In this document: positions 17,363 through 25,749 of the stretch, in pieces
Position numbering within the stretch: the first letter of the stretch is position 1
Layout of the letters: the number at the start of each line of letters is the position of its first letter
Source of the DNA: Paracoccus fistulariae
GTDB taxonomy: Bacteria > Pseudomonadota > Alphaproteobacteria > Rhodobacterales > Rhodobacteraceae
Length of the DNA stretch: 64,000 nt
Reading direction: 5' to 3'
Assembly: GCF_028553785.1 (NCBI RefSeq)
Contig: NZ_CP067136.1
Span: 3,284,501-3,348,500, forward strand
Position numbers and translations under genes: made by a program
The notes under the pieces: model-generated
Seen by the model: only the letters and a program-made list of their open reading frames with translations
What the model was told of the DNA's origin: nothing
Database searches by the model: none

Positions 17363-18160
17363 TCAGCCCAGATCGGGAAAGAACTTGTCCGAAGGGGTGA
17401 AGATCTCGAACCCGTCAGCGGTGACGCCGATGGAATGCTCGAACTGTGCCGACAGCGACCGGTCGCGGGTCACGGCGGTCCAGTCATCGGCCAGAACCTT
17501 GGTTTCGGCCCGGCCCAGATTGATCATCGGCTCGATGGTGAAGAACATGCCTTCCTCCAGCACCGGGCCTTTGCCCGCGCGGCCGAAATGCAGCACATTC
17601 GGCGGCGCGTGGAACACCCGGCCCAGCCCGTGACCGCAGAAATCGCGCACCACGGACATGCGGTGACCTTCGGCATAGGTCTGGATGGCGGCGCCGATAT
17701 CGCCGAAGGTGGCGCCGGGGCGGACGGCCTCGATCCCCTTCATCAGGCTGTCATGCGTCACCTGGATCAGCCGCTGCGCCTTGACCGAGGGTTTGCCCGC
17801 GACATACATACGGCTGGTATCCCCGTACCAGCCATCGACGATCACGGTGACGTCGATATTCAGGATATCGCCATTGCCCAGCGTCTTTTCGCCCGGGATC
17901 CCGTGACAGACGACATGGTTCACGCTGATACAGCTGGCATGCTGATAACCGCGATAGCCGATCGTCGCCGAGGTCGAGCCCAGCTCTTCCACGCGGCGCT
18001 GGATGAAATCGTCCAACGCGCCGGTTGTCACGCCGGGCTGGACCAGCGGGCCGACCTCATCCAGGATCTGCGATGCCACGGCCCCGGCCTTGCGCATTCC
18101 TGCGAAATCTTCGGCGGCATGAATGCGAATGCCCTCTTTGGTCAATTGGCTGTGGTCCAT
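17363..18160 (-). CDS. map: type I methionine aminopeptidase
   Basis: A 265-residue enzyme that removes the N-terminal methionine from new proteins. The five metal ligands of the pita-bread fold can be traced: Asp in ILNIDVTVIVDGWYGDTSR (two Asp), His in FCGHGLGRVFHAPPNV, Glu in FTIEPMINLG and Glu in QFEHSIGVT. The ATG at 18160 has AAAGGAAG upstream at good spacing; a longer version starting at 18205 lacks this. It is convergent with the YqgE gene and divergent from the CinA-type gene. Confidence 0.95.
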   Translation of the reverse strand: MDHSQLTKEGIRIHAAEDFAGMRKAGAVASQILDEVGPLVQPGVTTGALDDFIQRRVEELGSTSATIGYRGYQHASCISVNHVVCHGIPGEKTLGNGDILNIDVTVIVDGWYGDTSRMYVAGKPSVKAQRLIQVTHDSLMKGIEAVRPGATFGDIGAAIQTYAEGHRMSVVRDFCGHGLGRVFHAPPNVLHFGRAGKGPVLEEGMFFTIEPMINLGRAETKVLADDWTAVTRDRSLSAQFEHSIGVTADGFEIFTPSDKFFPDLG

Positions 18161-18264
18161 CACTCTTCCTTTCATCTGTCGGCATAGATAGTCCTCTATG
18201 CCCACTTGTTCCAGCCCCGTGCGCAGGCGTAGAACGTGGCCATGACAGATGAAAGGGGCGGGCG

Positions 18265-19005
18265 ATGCAGTCAGACAATCCGACGGCGGCGATTCTGGTG
18301 ATCGGGGATGAAATCCTGTCGGGACGCACGCGGGAAGGCAATGCCCATCATCTGGCCCAGGTGCTGAACGCCACAGGGTTTGATCTGCGCGAAATCAGGG
18401 TCGTCTCGGACGATCAGGACCAGATCGTGGCGGCGGTTCGGGCGCTGGATGGCAGTCTGGGCGGGGCCTGGGATCTGCTGTTCACCAGTGGCGGGATCGG
18501 GCCGACCCATGACGACATCACTGCCGATGCCGTGGCCCTTGCCCATGGCACCACGGTCGAGGTGAATGACGAGGCGCGCGCCCTGCTGCAGGATCGCTGC
18601 GACCGGATGGGCACCGAACTGACGCCGAACCGCCTGCGCATGGCGCGGGTGCCGGTGGGCGCGCGGCTGATCCAGAACGCGGTCTCTGCCGCGCCCGGCT
18701 TTTCCATCGGCAACACGCATGTCATGGCCGGCGTTCCCGAAGTCTTTCGCGGCATGGTTGACTGGCTGATCCCGCAGCTTGCCGCAGGTCGGCCGGTTCA
18801 GTCGCAATCGGTCGAGGTTCGGCGCGGCGAAAGCGACGTGGCCGAGGATCTGAAGGCGATTGCGGGCGAATATCCGGATCTGTCGCTGGGCTCTTACCCG
18901 TTCAACGACGCCGATGGCTGGGGCACCAATCTGGTCGTGCGCGGCCTTGATGCCGAACGCGTGTCCGAGGCGATGGCCGCGATCAAGCAGCGCATGGCCC
19001 TGTGA
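18265..19005 (+). CDS. molybdopterin-binding domain protein, CinA N-terminal type
   Basis: A 246-residue protein with the MoCF/MogA-like fold of competence/damage-inducible protein A: ILVIGDEILSGRTREGNAHHL near the N-terminus and the loop LLFTSGGIGPTHDDITADA at about 70-90. It lacks the C-terminal amidase (PncC) domain of full CinA, as is usual in alphaproteobacteria. The precise reaction is uncertain; related proteins act as ADP-ribose pyrophosphatases. Its TGA overlaps the ATG of the following acetyltransferase by one base. Confidence 0.9.
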   Translation: MQSDNPTAAILVIGDEILSGRTREGNAHHLAQVLNATGFDLREIRVVSDDQDQIVAAVRALDGSLGGAWDLLFTSGGIGPTHDDITADAVALAHGTTVEVNDEARALLQDRCDRMGTELTPNRLRMARVPVGARLIQNAVSAAPGFSIGNTHVMAGVPEVFRGMVDWLIPQLAAGRPVQSQSVEVRRGESDVAEDLKAIAGEYPDLSLGSYPFNDADGWGTNLVVRGLDAERVSEAMAAIKQRMAL

Positions 19006-19712
19006 TGGATCACGCATTCTCCGAAGCCTTCGAAGCCACATGGCCCGCCGCCGACTATGCACAGGCGGGCGGTTTTCGCGTCGGACGCGGCCTGGGCGCA
19101 GGCGGTCGCGTCAGTTCGGCCCGCGTTACCGGCGACTGGCAGTCGGGCGATATCGCGGGGGTCGAGGCGATCTGCCATGGCTGGAACCAGCCCGCGATAT
19201 TCCGCGTCGATGATGCGAATGACGGGCTGGTCGCGGCGCTGCAGCAGGCGGGCTATCGCGCTGTCACGCCGACGGTGATCATGTCGGCCCCGATCGGGGC
19301 GCTTACCGATCGGGAAATTCCACCCGTGACAAGTTTTGACATCTGGCCGCCGCTGGCGATCCAGCGAGAGATCTGGCTGGCGGGCAATATCGGGGCCGAA
19401 CGGCAGGCGGTGATGGATCGTGCGCCGCAGCTCAAGACCTCGATTCTGGGCCGGGCCGAGGATCGCGCGGCGGGCGCGGCATTCGTGGCCATCGCCGGGC
19501 AGGTCGCGATGATCCATGCGATCGAGGTTCTGGCGCCCTGGCGCCGTCGCGGGCTGGCGGGCTGGATGATCCGCGGAGCGGCGCTATGGGCGCGCGACAA
19601 CGGCGCGACGCGGATGGGGCTTGCGGTCACGCGGGGCAATCACGGCGCCATCGCCGCCTATCACGGTCTGGGGTTTCAAGAGATCGCGGGCTACAGCTAT
19701 TTCACCCGCTGA
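19005..19712 (+). CDS. GNAT family N-acetyltransferase
   Basis: A 235-residue protein with a C-terminal GNAT domain: AMIHAIEVLAPWRRRGLAGW is motif A with the acetyl-CoA pyrophosphate loop (RRRGLAG), followed by AAYHGLGFQEIAGYSYF. The first 110 residues are less conserved and may form a second, degenerate GNAT-like half. The substrate is unknown. The start shares its A with the upstream TGA, so it is coupled to the CinA-type gene. Confidence 0.88.
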   Translation: MDHAFSEAFEATWPAADYAQAGGFRVGRGLGAGGRVSSARVTGDWQSGDIAGVEAICHGWNQPAIFRVDDANDGLVAALQQAGYRAVTPTVIMSAPIGALTDREIPPVTSFDIWPPLAIQREIWLAGNIGAERQAVMDRAPQLKTSILGRAEDRAAGAAFVAIAGQVAMIHAIEVLAPWRRRGLAGWMIRGAALWARDNGATRMGLAVTRGNHGAIAAYHGLGFQEIAGYSYFTR

Positions 19713-19722
19713 GGCGCAGGGC

Positions 19723-20544
19723 CTAAAGATCGGTCCGCAATTCCCACAGATCGGGGAACAGCACGACATCCAGCATCTTGCGCAGGTAATTCACCCCCGA
19801 TGTCCCGCCTGATCCGCGCTTGAAGCCGATGATGCGTTCGACCGTGGTGACGTGGTTGAAGCGCCAGCGGCGAAAGTAATCCTCGAAATCGACCAGCTTT
19901 TCGGCCAGCTCGTAAAGCTCCCAATATTTGCGGGGATCGCGATAGGCCTCGGCCCATGCTGCGCGGGCCTTGGGGTCGGGGCGATGCGGCTCATCCAGTT
20001 TCGCGCGGGCAGGCACGTCAAAGCCCGCCGCGCGCAGGCGACCCGTGACCGTATCGTACAGAGAGGGGCGCGTGACCTCGGCCCGCAGCGGATCGGCCAG
20101 TTCCTCGCGATGCGCATGCGGGCGGAGCATCGCCATATTGCGGTTGCCCGCGACGAATTCGATCATCCGGTACTGATAGGATTGAAAGCCGCTGCTTTCG
20201 CCAAGGCTTTCGCGGAAATCGGTATATTCGCTGGGCGTCATGGTGCGCAGCACGTCCCAGGCCGAATTCAGCTGCTCCATGATCCGCGCGACCCGGGTCA
20301 GCATCTTGAAGGCCGGTTGCAGATCGCCCGCCGCGATGTGATCGCGCGCCGCCGACATTTCATGCAGCGCCAGTTTCAGCCACAGTTCCGAGGTCTGGTG
20401 CTGGATGATGAACAGCATCTCGTCATGGGCATCCGACAGCGGGTGCTGCGCCGTCAGGATCTGATCCAGACCCAGATAATCTCCATAGGACATGCGCCCC
20501 TGAAAGGACATTTGCGCCCCATCCTTGGCGGGATCATAGGCCAT
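19723..20544 (-). CDS. kynA: tryptophan 2,3-dioxygenase
   Basis: A 273-residue heme enzyme that opens the indole ring of L-tryptophan to N-formylkynurenine. Family landmarks are [39 protein letters not shown] (substrate-pocket His and Arg/Glu region), [29 protein letters not shown] with the axial heme histidine, and [11 protein letters not shown] at the end. Length matches bacterial TDO. No kynurenine hydrolase or formamidase gene is nearby. It overlaps the upstream CbiX-type gene by 11 bp and closes a left-strand operon. Confidence 0.96.
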   Translation of the reverse strand: MAYDPAKDGAQMSFQGRMSYGDYLGLDQILTAQHPLSDAHDEMLFIIQHQTSELWLKLALHEMSAARDHIAAGDLQPAFKMLTRVARIMEQLNSAWDVLRTMTPSEYTDFRESLGESSGFQSYQYRMIEFVAGNRNMAMLRPHAHREELADPLRAEVTRPSLYDTVTGRLRAAGFDVPARAKLDEPHRPDPKARAAWAEAYRDPRKYWELYELAEKLVDFEDYFRRWRFNHVTTVERIIGFKRGSGGTSGVNYLRKMLDVVLFPDLWELRTDL

Positions 20545-21235
20545 GCTGTCCGTCCTTTCCTGTCGCCTTGCGGATGGCCGCAGCTATCAGGGCGGGCACC
20601 TCTGGCGCAAGGCCGATGGGGTCAAGCCGTGGTCCGTCAAAGCCCGCCTGATCCAGCGCGGCGGGCAAATCGCCCAGCACATGTTCGGCACGCAGCGCGA
20701 AAAACGGCAGGCTGACGGCGCGATCCAGCCCGATGGCGGCATCTGCGATGAAGGGCTCTTGTTCGACAAAGCCGGTGACGACGCGGGCAAAATGCGGGGC
20801 GATCCCGGTGGCGATATCGGTGGTGATCGTAAAGCTGGCTTGTGAGCGCTGCGATCCATGGGCCGTCAGAAGCAGGGTGGTGTCGCCCGGCTGCCAGCCC
20901 TGTTCCGCCGCAGCCCGATGCGCCGTGGCGACGATCAGCCCCGGCAGGGCCGGATCGGTTCCGAAGGGCCGCAGGATCCGGGCGCCTCCGGCCCCTGCCT
21001 CTGCCAGCCTGCGGGGCAATTCGCGCCCGGTAAACCACCCCTCGGCCATGAACATCGGATAGATAAGGCTGTCGTCATCGGCTGCCTCGGCCAATGCGCC
21101 GGGCATGGCAAGCGTGGTGCCGACAACCTCGCAACCCGGATCCTGCGCCGCCACCGCCGCAGCCAGATCCTGCGCCGCGCGCTGTTGCGGACCGGGATCG
21201 CCCGGCTGTCCGTGAGAGACGATGACGGCGCGCAT
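20534..21235 (-). CDS. CbiX/SirB-type chelatase-like protein
   Basis: A 233-residue two-repeat protein of the class II chelatase fold. Each half carries the metal-site histidine region: [13 protein letters not shown] at residues 3-15 and [15 protein letters not shown] at about 122-136. In known members such histidines insert cobalt or iron into tetrapyrroles. Here no other cobalamin or siroheme gene is nearby; the partner genes are a DUF4202 gene (TGATG junction) and the heme enzyme kynA. Function as a true chelatase is unproven. Confidence 0.8.
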   Translation of the reverse strand: MRAVIVSHGQPGDPGPQQRAAQDLAAAVAAQDPGCEVVGTTLAMPGALAEAADDDSLIYPMFMAEGWFTGRELPRRLAEAGAGGARILRPFGTDPALPGLIVATAHRAAAEQGWQPGDTTLLLTAHGSQRSQASFTITTDIATGIAPHFARVVTGFVEQEPFIADAAIGLDRAVSLPFFALRAEHVLGDLPAALDQAGFDGPRLDPIGLAPEVPALIAAAIRKATGKDGQHGL

Positions 21236-21798
21236 CAGTCGCGGAAATATTGCGCGAAATGGTCGGGCATCGAAAATTCCCGCAGCGCGCGGGCGCGCCC
21301 TTCGGCGGACATCTTGCGGGCGGTCTTTTCGATGATGCGCGGCATCTTTTCATCCGGTTGTTCGGCCATGAAATCGCCCAGATACCAGCGGATGAAGGTG
21401 AAGCAGATCACATCTTCCAGCGCCTGCACCTCGGGGTCGCGCTTGATGCCCTGCTTGGTCAGCATCTTGCGGGCCTCCTGAATATCGCCCTCGGGGTAGC
21501 CTGCATCGGCCATGATCCCGGCGACCCGATCGGCATGGCGGCGCCCCTGTTCCGTGCGCCATTGCAGATAGCCCGCGCGATCCTTCGGGTATTCCTCACG
21601 GGGAAGGGTCCAGCGCTCGATATGCTGGCCGCGACAGGCGATCCGCAGCACGTCCGAGGCATCTGGGAACAGCCGTTCCTGCTCGGCCGTCATTCGCTGC
21701 CCGTAAAGCAGGGCTGCGGGCTGGCCCTCTTCAAGGTTCGGATCCTTCGCATTGGCCCGGTCGATGGCTGTGAACACGGTGTCTAGTCTTGTTGTCAT
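21235..21798 (-). CDS. DUF4202 domain protein
   Basis: A 187-residue cytoplasmic protein matching the DUF4202 family as I know it: TVFTAIDRANAKDPN at the start, YGQRMTAEQERLFPDAS, IACRGQHIERWTLPREEYPK, and EDVICFTFIRWYLGDFM. The paired histidines and acidic residues suggest an HD-like metal hydrolase, but this is not established. The ATG at 21798 has AGGAGA upstream. Its TGA overlaps the start of the CbiX-type gene. It is also known beside sulfur-assimilation genes in some proteobacteria, which could link it to the sirohydrochlorin chelatase-like neighbour; that is from memory. Confidence 0.85.
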   Translation of the reverse strand: MTTRLDTVFTAIDRANAKDPNLEEGQPAALLYGQRMTAEQERLFPDASDVLRIACRGQHIERWTLPREEYPKDRAGYLQWRTEQGRRHADRVAGIMADAGYPEGDIQEARKMLTKQGIKRDPEVQALEDVICFTFIRWYLGDFMAEQPDEKMPRIIEKTARKMSAEGRARALREFSMPDHFAQYFRD

Positions 21799-21875
21799 GG
21801 CGATCTCCTGCTGAGGGCATTTCAGCGGTTCGCCGCCCGGATCGCAAGCATGAAAGACATGTGCAGCGTCGCCGG

Positions 21876-22685
21876 TCACAGATAGCCGAAAGTGCGCTGA
21901 TAGTCCTGACAGCGTTCGGCCAGACTGTCGGCGATGCGCACCTCTTCCGGGGGCAGGCCGCGTGATTGCGCAGTGACATGCACCTTTGCACAGTTCTGGT
22001 GACGCTCGACCTCATAGCCTCGATCGATATCGCGAAGCCGCCCCGCCTCATCGCCCAGCAGCGGCCAGTCCAGCATGTCGGCGATGCGCTGGCGTTCCTG
22101 CCGCGAATGGGCGAAATCCTCATAGCGCGCGATACCCGTCACCCTGTCGCCCAGATCCGCAACAAGACGGACCATGGCCGCCGCGTTATCGATGCAATAG
22201 CGTTCCGCCCATTCCCGGCTGTTGATGTCGTCCTGACCCTGCCTGATGGCTTTTTCGCGCAGGCTCAGATAGATCTGGTGGATATTGCGCGTGTTGATCA
22301 GAATGCGGCGCGGCCGGATCGTGTCGATGGTCGGCTGGTGAAAGTCGAACTTGACCTCTTTCGCGCCCCATCTTTGCAATCCCGACAGTTTCGGGGCCAG
22401 AAGCTGCTGATATCGCTGCCGCAGGCGTTCGGGCGTGCGCTGCGCTGTGGGCAATTGCCATTCGGCCACGCTGTCCGCGATGCCGAACGTCACCGCCATG
22501 TCGGCCATGCCCGCCGCTGTGGCGCCGTGGATGAACCACGGCTCGATCATCATCCAATGTGTCGGCTCCCGTGTCAGAATATTGCACAGCAGGGTGCTGC
22601 CAGACCGCGCCATCGAGGCGATATAGGCATGGGCGCGGAACGGGCTGTCCTCTTGCGCGGTCAGAAAGCCGGGGGTTTCGGTCAT
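21876..22685 (-). CDS. sulfotransferase (Stf0-like)
   Basis: A 269-residue enzyme predicted to transfer sulfate from PAPS. The 5'-phosphosulfate loop is AYIASMARSGSTLLCNIL at about residues 19-36, and a 3'-phosphate-site region follows (RRILINTRNIHQIYLSLREK). The ATG at 22685 has AAGGAG upstream; the longer frame to 22754 does not. It lies 25 bp below the FAD oxidoreductase gene. The acceptor is unknown and could be a glycolipid or small molecule. It is unrelated in close sequence to the second sulfotransferase at 34.4 kb. Confidence 0.82.
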   Translation of the reverse strand: MTETPGFLTAQEDSPFRAHAYIASMARSGSTLLCNILTREPTHWMMIEPWFIHGATAAGMADMAVTFGIADSVAEWQLPTAQRTPERLRQRYQQLLAPKLSGLQRWGAKEVKFDFHQPTIDTIRPRRILINTRNIHQIYLSLREKAIRQGQDDINSREWAERYCIDNAAAMVRLVADLGDRVTGIARYEDFAHSRQERQRIADMLDWPLLGDEAGRLRDIDRGYEVERHQNCAKVHVTAQSRGLPPEEVRIADSLAERCQDYQRTFGYL

Positions 22686-22710
22686 ATCGGCCTGCTCCTT
22701 GATCCGTCTG

Positions 22711-23745
22711 TCAGCGCAGGCGGAAATCTTCGGGAATATCGTCAATGCCGTCAAGGATCAGCGCGGCCATGACCCGGGCGATTTTCGGTGCCATGCCGAA
22801 TCCGATCTTGAAACCGCCATTGGCGACAAAGGTCTCGGCACGTCCCGGCCAGCGCCCCAACAAGGGCGCGCGCGATCTGGCGCGTGGGCGGGCGCCGGCC
22901 CAGCGGTCGATCACCGGCGCCTCGGCCAGCGCCGGGCAGATCCGCCGCGCGCGGGCGATGATCTGGTCCAGCTGATCGTCGATAGCCAGATCCGCATAAT
23001 CGTTTTCCGAGGTCGAGCCGATGGCCACCGTGCCATCCGCATGGGGCACGATATGCAGCGCGTCGGCAAAGATCTGCGGCGCATCGGCGGCACTGTGGCG
23101 CAGCAGGGCCGACTGTCCCTTCACGCCCTTGCCGATATTGCGGTTCAGATCCTGCGTCAGATCCAGCAGACCCGGCGTGCCCGTGGCCCAAAGCACCGGC
23201 CCGGCCACATCCCCCGGGCGAAGGGGCTGGCCTTCGATCACCTGTCCGCCCGCGCTGCGGATGGCGGCCACAAGCGCAGCCAGCGCGGCGCGCGGGGCGA
23301 TGCGGGCGGTCAGATCATCCTCCAGCCACAGGCCGGTCGGGCTTTCGGGGCACAGCGCCGCGCGCGGCGTGTCGGTCAGGCGCATCTGAAGCTGTGCGGG
23401 CCAGCGCCTGCGGGCCTCATCAATGCGCGCGCGCAGGCGTGTGGCCGTCTCGGCATCGGGCACGGGTTGCACCCGGCCTGTCCGCGCATAGCCCGGGGAC
23501 AGGCCGCCCGCAGCCTCGACCCTCGCCCAGAAGTCCTCGGCCATCAGCAGGCTCTGTAGCTGAAAGGCCTTCTTGTGGTTCCAGTTCTCGGGCGCATGCG
23601 GGGCCAGCGCGCCGACATGGCCGCCCGAAGATCCCGCGCCGATGCGCTGAGCCTCGATCACCGCGACATTGGCGCCACGCCGCGCCAGTTCCCATGCGCA
23701 GGACAGGCCCAGAATGCCGCCGCCGACGATTGTAACGCTTGTCAA
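22711..23745 (-). CDS. FAD-dependent oxidoreductase, DadA/glycine oxidase type, possible MnmC oxidoreductase partner
   Basis: A 344-residue flavoprotein with an N-terminal dinucleotide motif (TIVGGGILGLSCAWELARRG) and the C-terminal FAD-loop ATFVANGG-like block (ETFVANGGFKIGFGMAPK). It is divergent from mnmD with start sites almost touching. In E. coli MnmC these two activities (FAD-dependent demodification and SAM methylation of the tRNA wobble uridine) are fused, so this may be the separated oxidoreductase half; a free amino-acid oxidase is the alternative. I choose TTG at 23745 because GGGGAAAGG lies upstream; ATG at 23775 has no ribosome site. Confidence 0.8.
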   Translation of the reverse strand: MTSVTIVGGGILGLSCAWELARRGANVAVIEAQRIGAGSSGGHVGALAPHAPENWNHKKAFQLQSLLMAEDFWARVEAAGGLSPGYARTGRVQPVPDAETATRLRARIDEARRRWPAQLQMRLTDTPRAALCPESPTGLWLEDDLTARIAPRAALAALVAAIRSAGGQVIEGQPLRPGDVAGPVLWATGTPGLLDLTQDLNRNIGKGVKGQSALLRHSAADAPQIFADALHIVPHADGTVAIGSTSENDYADLAIDDQLDQIIARARRICPALAEAPVIDRWAGARPRARSRAPLLGRWPGRAETFVANGGFKIGFGMAPKIARVMAALILDGIDDIPEDFRLR

Positions 23746-23773
23746 ACCCGGTGCCTTTCCCCTAGCTGCCCGC

Positions 23774-24445
23774 ATGAGTGATCTAGACGATCAAAGCGGC
23801 GCGAACCAGCCGCAGTTGGAATGGCGCGACGGCGGGATCCCGGTCTCGACCCGTTTCGACGATCCCTATTTCAGCCTGTCTGGTGGGCTGGCCGAAACGC
23901 GGCATGTGTTTCTGGCAGGCAATGACCTGCCCGCACGTCTGCGGCCCGGCTTTCACGTGGCAGAGCTTGGCTTTGGCACCGGGCTGAACTGTCTGGCCCT
24001 GGCACAGGTTGCGCAGATGCCGGTCACCATGACCAGTTTCGAGGCCTTTCCGATGAGCCGGGGGCAGCTGGAGCAGGCCCATGCCGCCTTTCCCGAACTG
24101 GCGGCGCTGGCCGTGCAGCTTCGGACGGGTTGGGGGCAGGATGTCATTCAGGTGGGTCAGGTCAGCCTGCATCTGCGGATCGGGGATGTGGCCGATACGC
24201 TGCCTGCATGGCCGGGTCGCGCCGATGCCTGGTTTTTGGACGGCTTCTCTCCGGCCAAGAACCCCGAGATGTGGCGCGATGAGATCATGGCCGAAGTCGG
24301 GCGGCACAGCGCGCCGGGCGGCACATTCGCGACCTATACGGCAGCCGGTCAGGTCCGTCGCGCCCTGGATGCGGCGGGGTTCGAGGTTCAGCGCCGCAAG
24401 GGCTTTGGTCGCAAGCGGCATATGAGCGTGGGGCTTCTGCGCTGA
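23774..24445 (+). CDS. mnmD: tRNA (5-methylaminomethyl-2-thiouridine) methyltransferase, MnmD
   Basis: A 223-residue SAM-dependent methyltransferase of the MnmC N-terminal type, which completes the mnm5s2U34 wobble modification. The SAM motif is FHVAELGFGTGLNCLALAQV at about 57-76, and the catalytic-region motif DAWFLDGFSPAKNPEMW lies near 150. E. coli fuses this domain to an FAD oxidoreductase; here the probable oxidoreductase is encoded divergently. No strong ribosome site is visible before the ATG, so leaderless or weak initiation is possible. Confidence 0.88.
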   Translation: MSDLDDQSGANQPQLEWRDGGIPVSTRFDDPYFSLSGGLAETRHVFLAGNDLPARLRPGFHVAELGFGTGLNCLALAQVAQMPVTMTSFEAFPMSRGQLEQAHAAFPELAALAVQLRTGWGQDVIQVGQVSLHLRIGDVADTLPAWPGRADAWFLDGFSPAKNPEMWRDEIMAEVGRHSAPGGTFATYTAAGQVRRALDAAGFEVQRRKGFGRKRHMSVGLLR

Positions 24446-24451
24446 TCACGC

Positions 24452-25177
24452 CTAGCGCCGGTTGATGCGCGGGATGCGGCTTTCGGAATAGGCGGTGCCG
24501 GGATGGGGCGGATGCCCCTCGGTCAATTGCCAGAAACCCGTCCCGCCCAGTTGCAGGAAACGCGGCGCCGCGAACAGCAGCCCGGCGATAAATCCGCCCG
24601 CATGCGCCCAATAGGCGACGCCGCCATCAGCGCCCTGCAGCATGAACCCGCCAAAGATCTGTAGGCCGAACCAAAAGGCCAGCACGACCCAGGCGGGCAG
24701 GGTGAACATCCTGACATAGATGACCAGGATCAGCACCACATCGACGCGCGCCCGGGGAAACAGCAGCAGATAGCCGCCCATGACCCCGGCCACCGCGCCC
24801 GAGGCTCCGACCATCGGCACCGCCGATTGCGGATCGGCCATGATCTGCGCCCCGGCCGCCGCCAGTCCCGCCGCCAGATAGAACAGCAGGAAGACCAGAT
24901 GGCCCAGCTGCTCTTCCAGATTATCGCCGAAAATATATAGAAACAGCATGTTTCCGGCGATATGCAGCAGGCCCGCATGCATGAACATATGCGTCAGCAG
25001 GCCCCACATCATTTCGCCATTCGTGACCGCAACCGGATAAAGCGCCAGCCGGTACCACAACATCTCGCCGCCGATGGCGGGCATCGTCAGGATATACATG
25101 ACGATATTCGCCACGATCAGCCCATAGGTGACATAGGGCGTTCTGAAGGACGGGTTGTGGTCGCGAATGGGAAACAT
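24452..25177 (-). CDS. rhomboid family intramembrane serine protease
   Basis: A 241-residue polytopic membrane protein with six or seven helices. The catalytic dyad is S126 in VGASGAVAGVMGGY and H192 in YWAHAGGFIAGLLF, and the oxyanion region WGLLTHMFMHAGLLHIAGNMLFLYIFG precedes it (positions 58-84). Rhomboids cleave membrane-anchored substrates; the substrate here is unknown. It begins 8 bp after the META lipoprotein gene stop, so the two form an operon. Confidence 0.94.
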   Translation of the reverse strand: MFPIRDHNPSFRTPYVTYGLIVANIVMYILTMPAIGGEMLWYRLALYPVAVTNGEMMWGLLTHMFMHAGLLHIAGNMLFLYIFGDNLEEQLGHLVFLLFYLAAGLAAAGAQIMADPQSAVPMVGASGAVAGVMGGYLLLFPRARVDVVLILVIYVRMFTLPAWVVLAFWFGLQIFGGFMLQGADGGVAYWAHAGGFIAGLLFAAPRFLQLGGTGFWQLTEGHPPHPGTAYSESRIPRINRR

Positions 25178-25185
25178 GGGTCAGT

Positions 25186-25596
25186 TCAGTTCTGCGCCGG
25201 CTGCAACAGGATGCGCGGCGTGCCCTCGGGGTCGATCAGGGCAAGGCCGCCATCTGCGGCCTGATAGCGGGTGACCGATTGCAGGGCGGCGGCAAAGCGG
25301 ATGTCGCCAGCGCTGCGGGCCTGATCGAAACAGGCCTTGCGCGTCTGCGCCATGCCGATAATGGCCAGCGCGCCGTTCTGATCGGTGATCTGGGCGCTGT
25401 AATTGTTGCAGGGGCCTTGCCCGCTGATGCGGTTATCCTCGGCGATCTGCATGGTGGTGCCCTCGGGGGCGGGCGTGCCGTCGATGCTGCTGACGACATA
25501 GCTGCCCGGCGGCGGCATCTTGGCATCCGTCGTGGCGCAGGCGGTGATCAGGGTCAGACCGGTCAGGGCGGCGATTGCATGACGATAGCGTGACAT
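25186..25596 (-). CDS. META domain lipoprotein
   Basis: A 136-residue predicted outer-membrane or periplasmic lipoprotein. A lipobox (LITACATTD, Cys at residue 20) follows a hydrophobic signal sequence. The mature part is a META domain: SYVVSSIDGTPAP, a RISGQGPCNNYSAQ strand with the typical GxxGCNxY-like pattern, and IGMAQTRKACFD. The role is uncertain; E. coli HslJ, a relative, is linked to heat and novobiocin resistance. ATG 25596 is preceded by AAAGGAT. A much longer frame upstream is not coding. Confidence 0.85.
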   Translation of the reverse strand: MSRYRHAIAALTGLTLITACATTDAKMPPPGSYVVSSIDGTPAPEGTTMQIAEDNRISGQGPCNNYSAQITDQNGALAIIGMAQTRKACFDQARSAGDIRFAAALQSVTRYQAADGGLALIDPEGTPRILLQPAQN

Positions 25597-25749
25597 CGGA
25601 TATCCTTTGTTATGCCAGATTTTGCGCCCGGCCAGCTTCGCCCGCCCGGCGCGGTCATGCAAGGTGAACTGTCGCGCCGCGCGATCCAGCCCCTGTTCCC
25701 GCCGGTCCGGGCAGGCTAGAGTCCGCCGCAAGGATTGATGGAGATCGCT

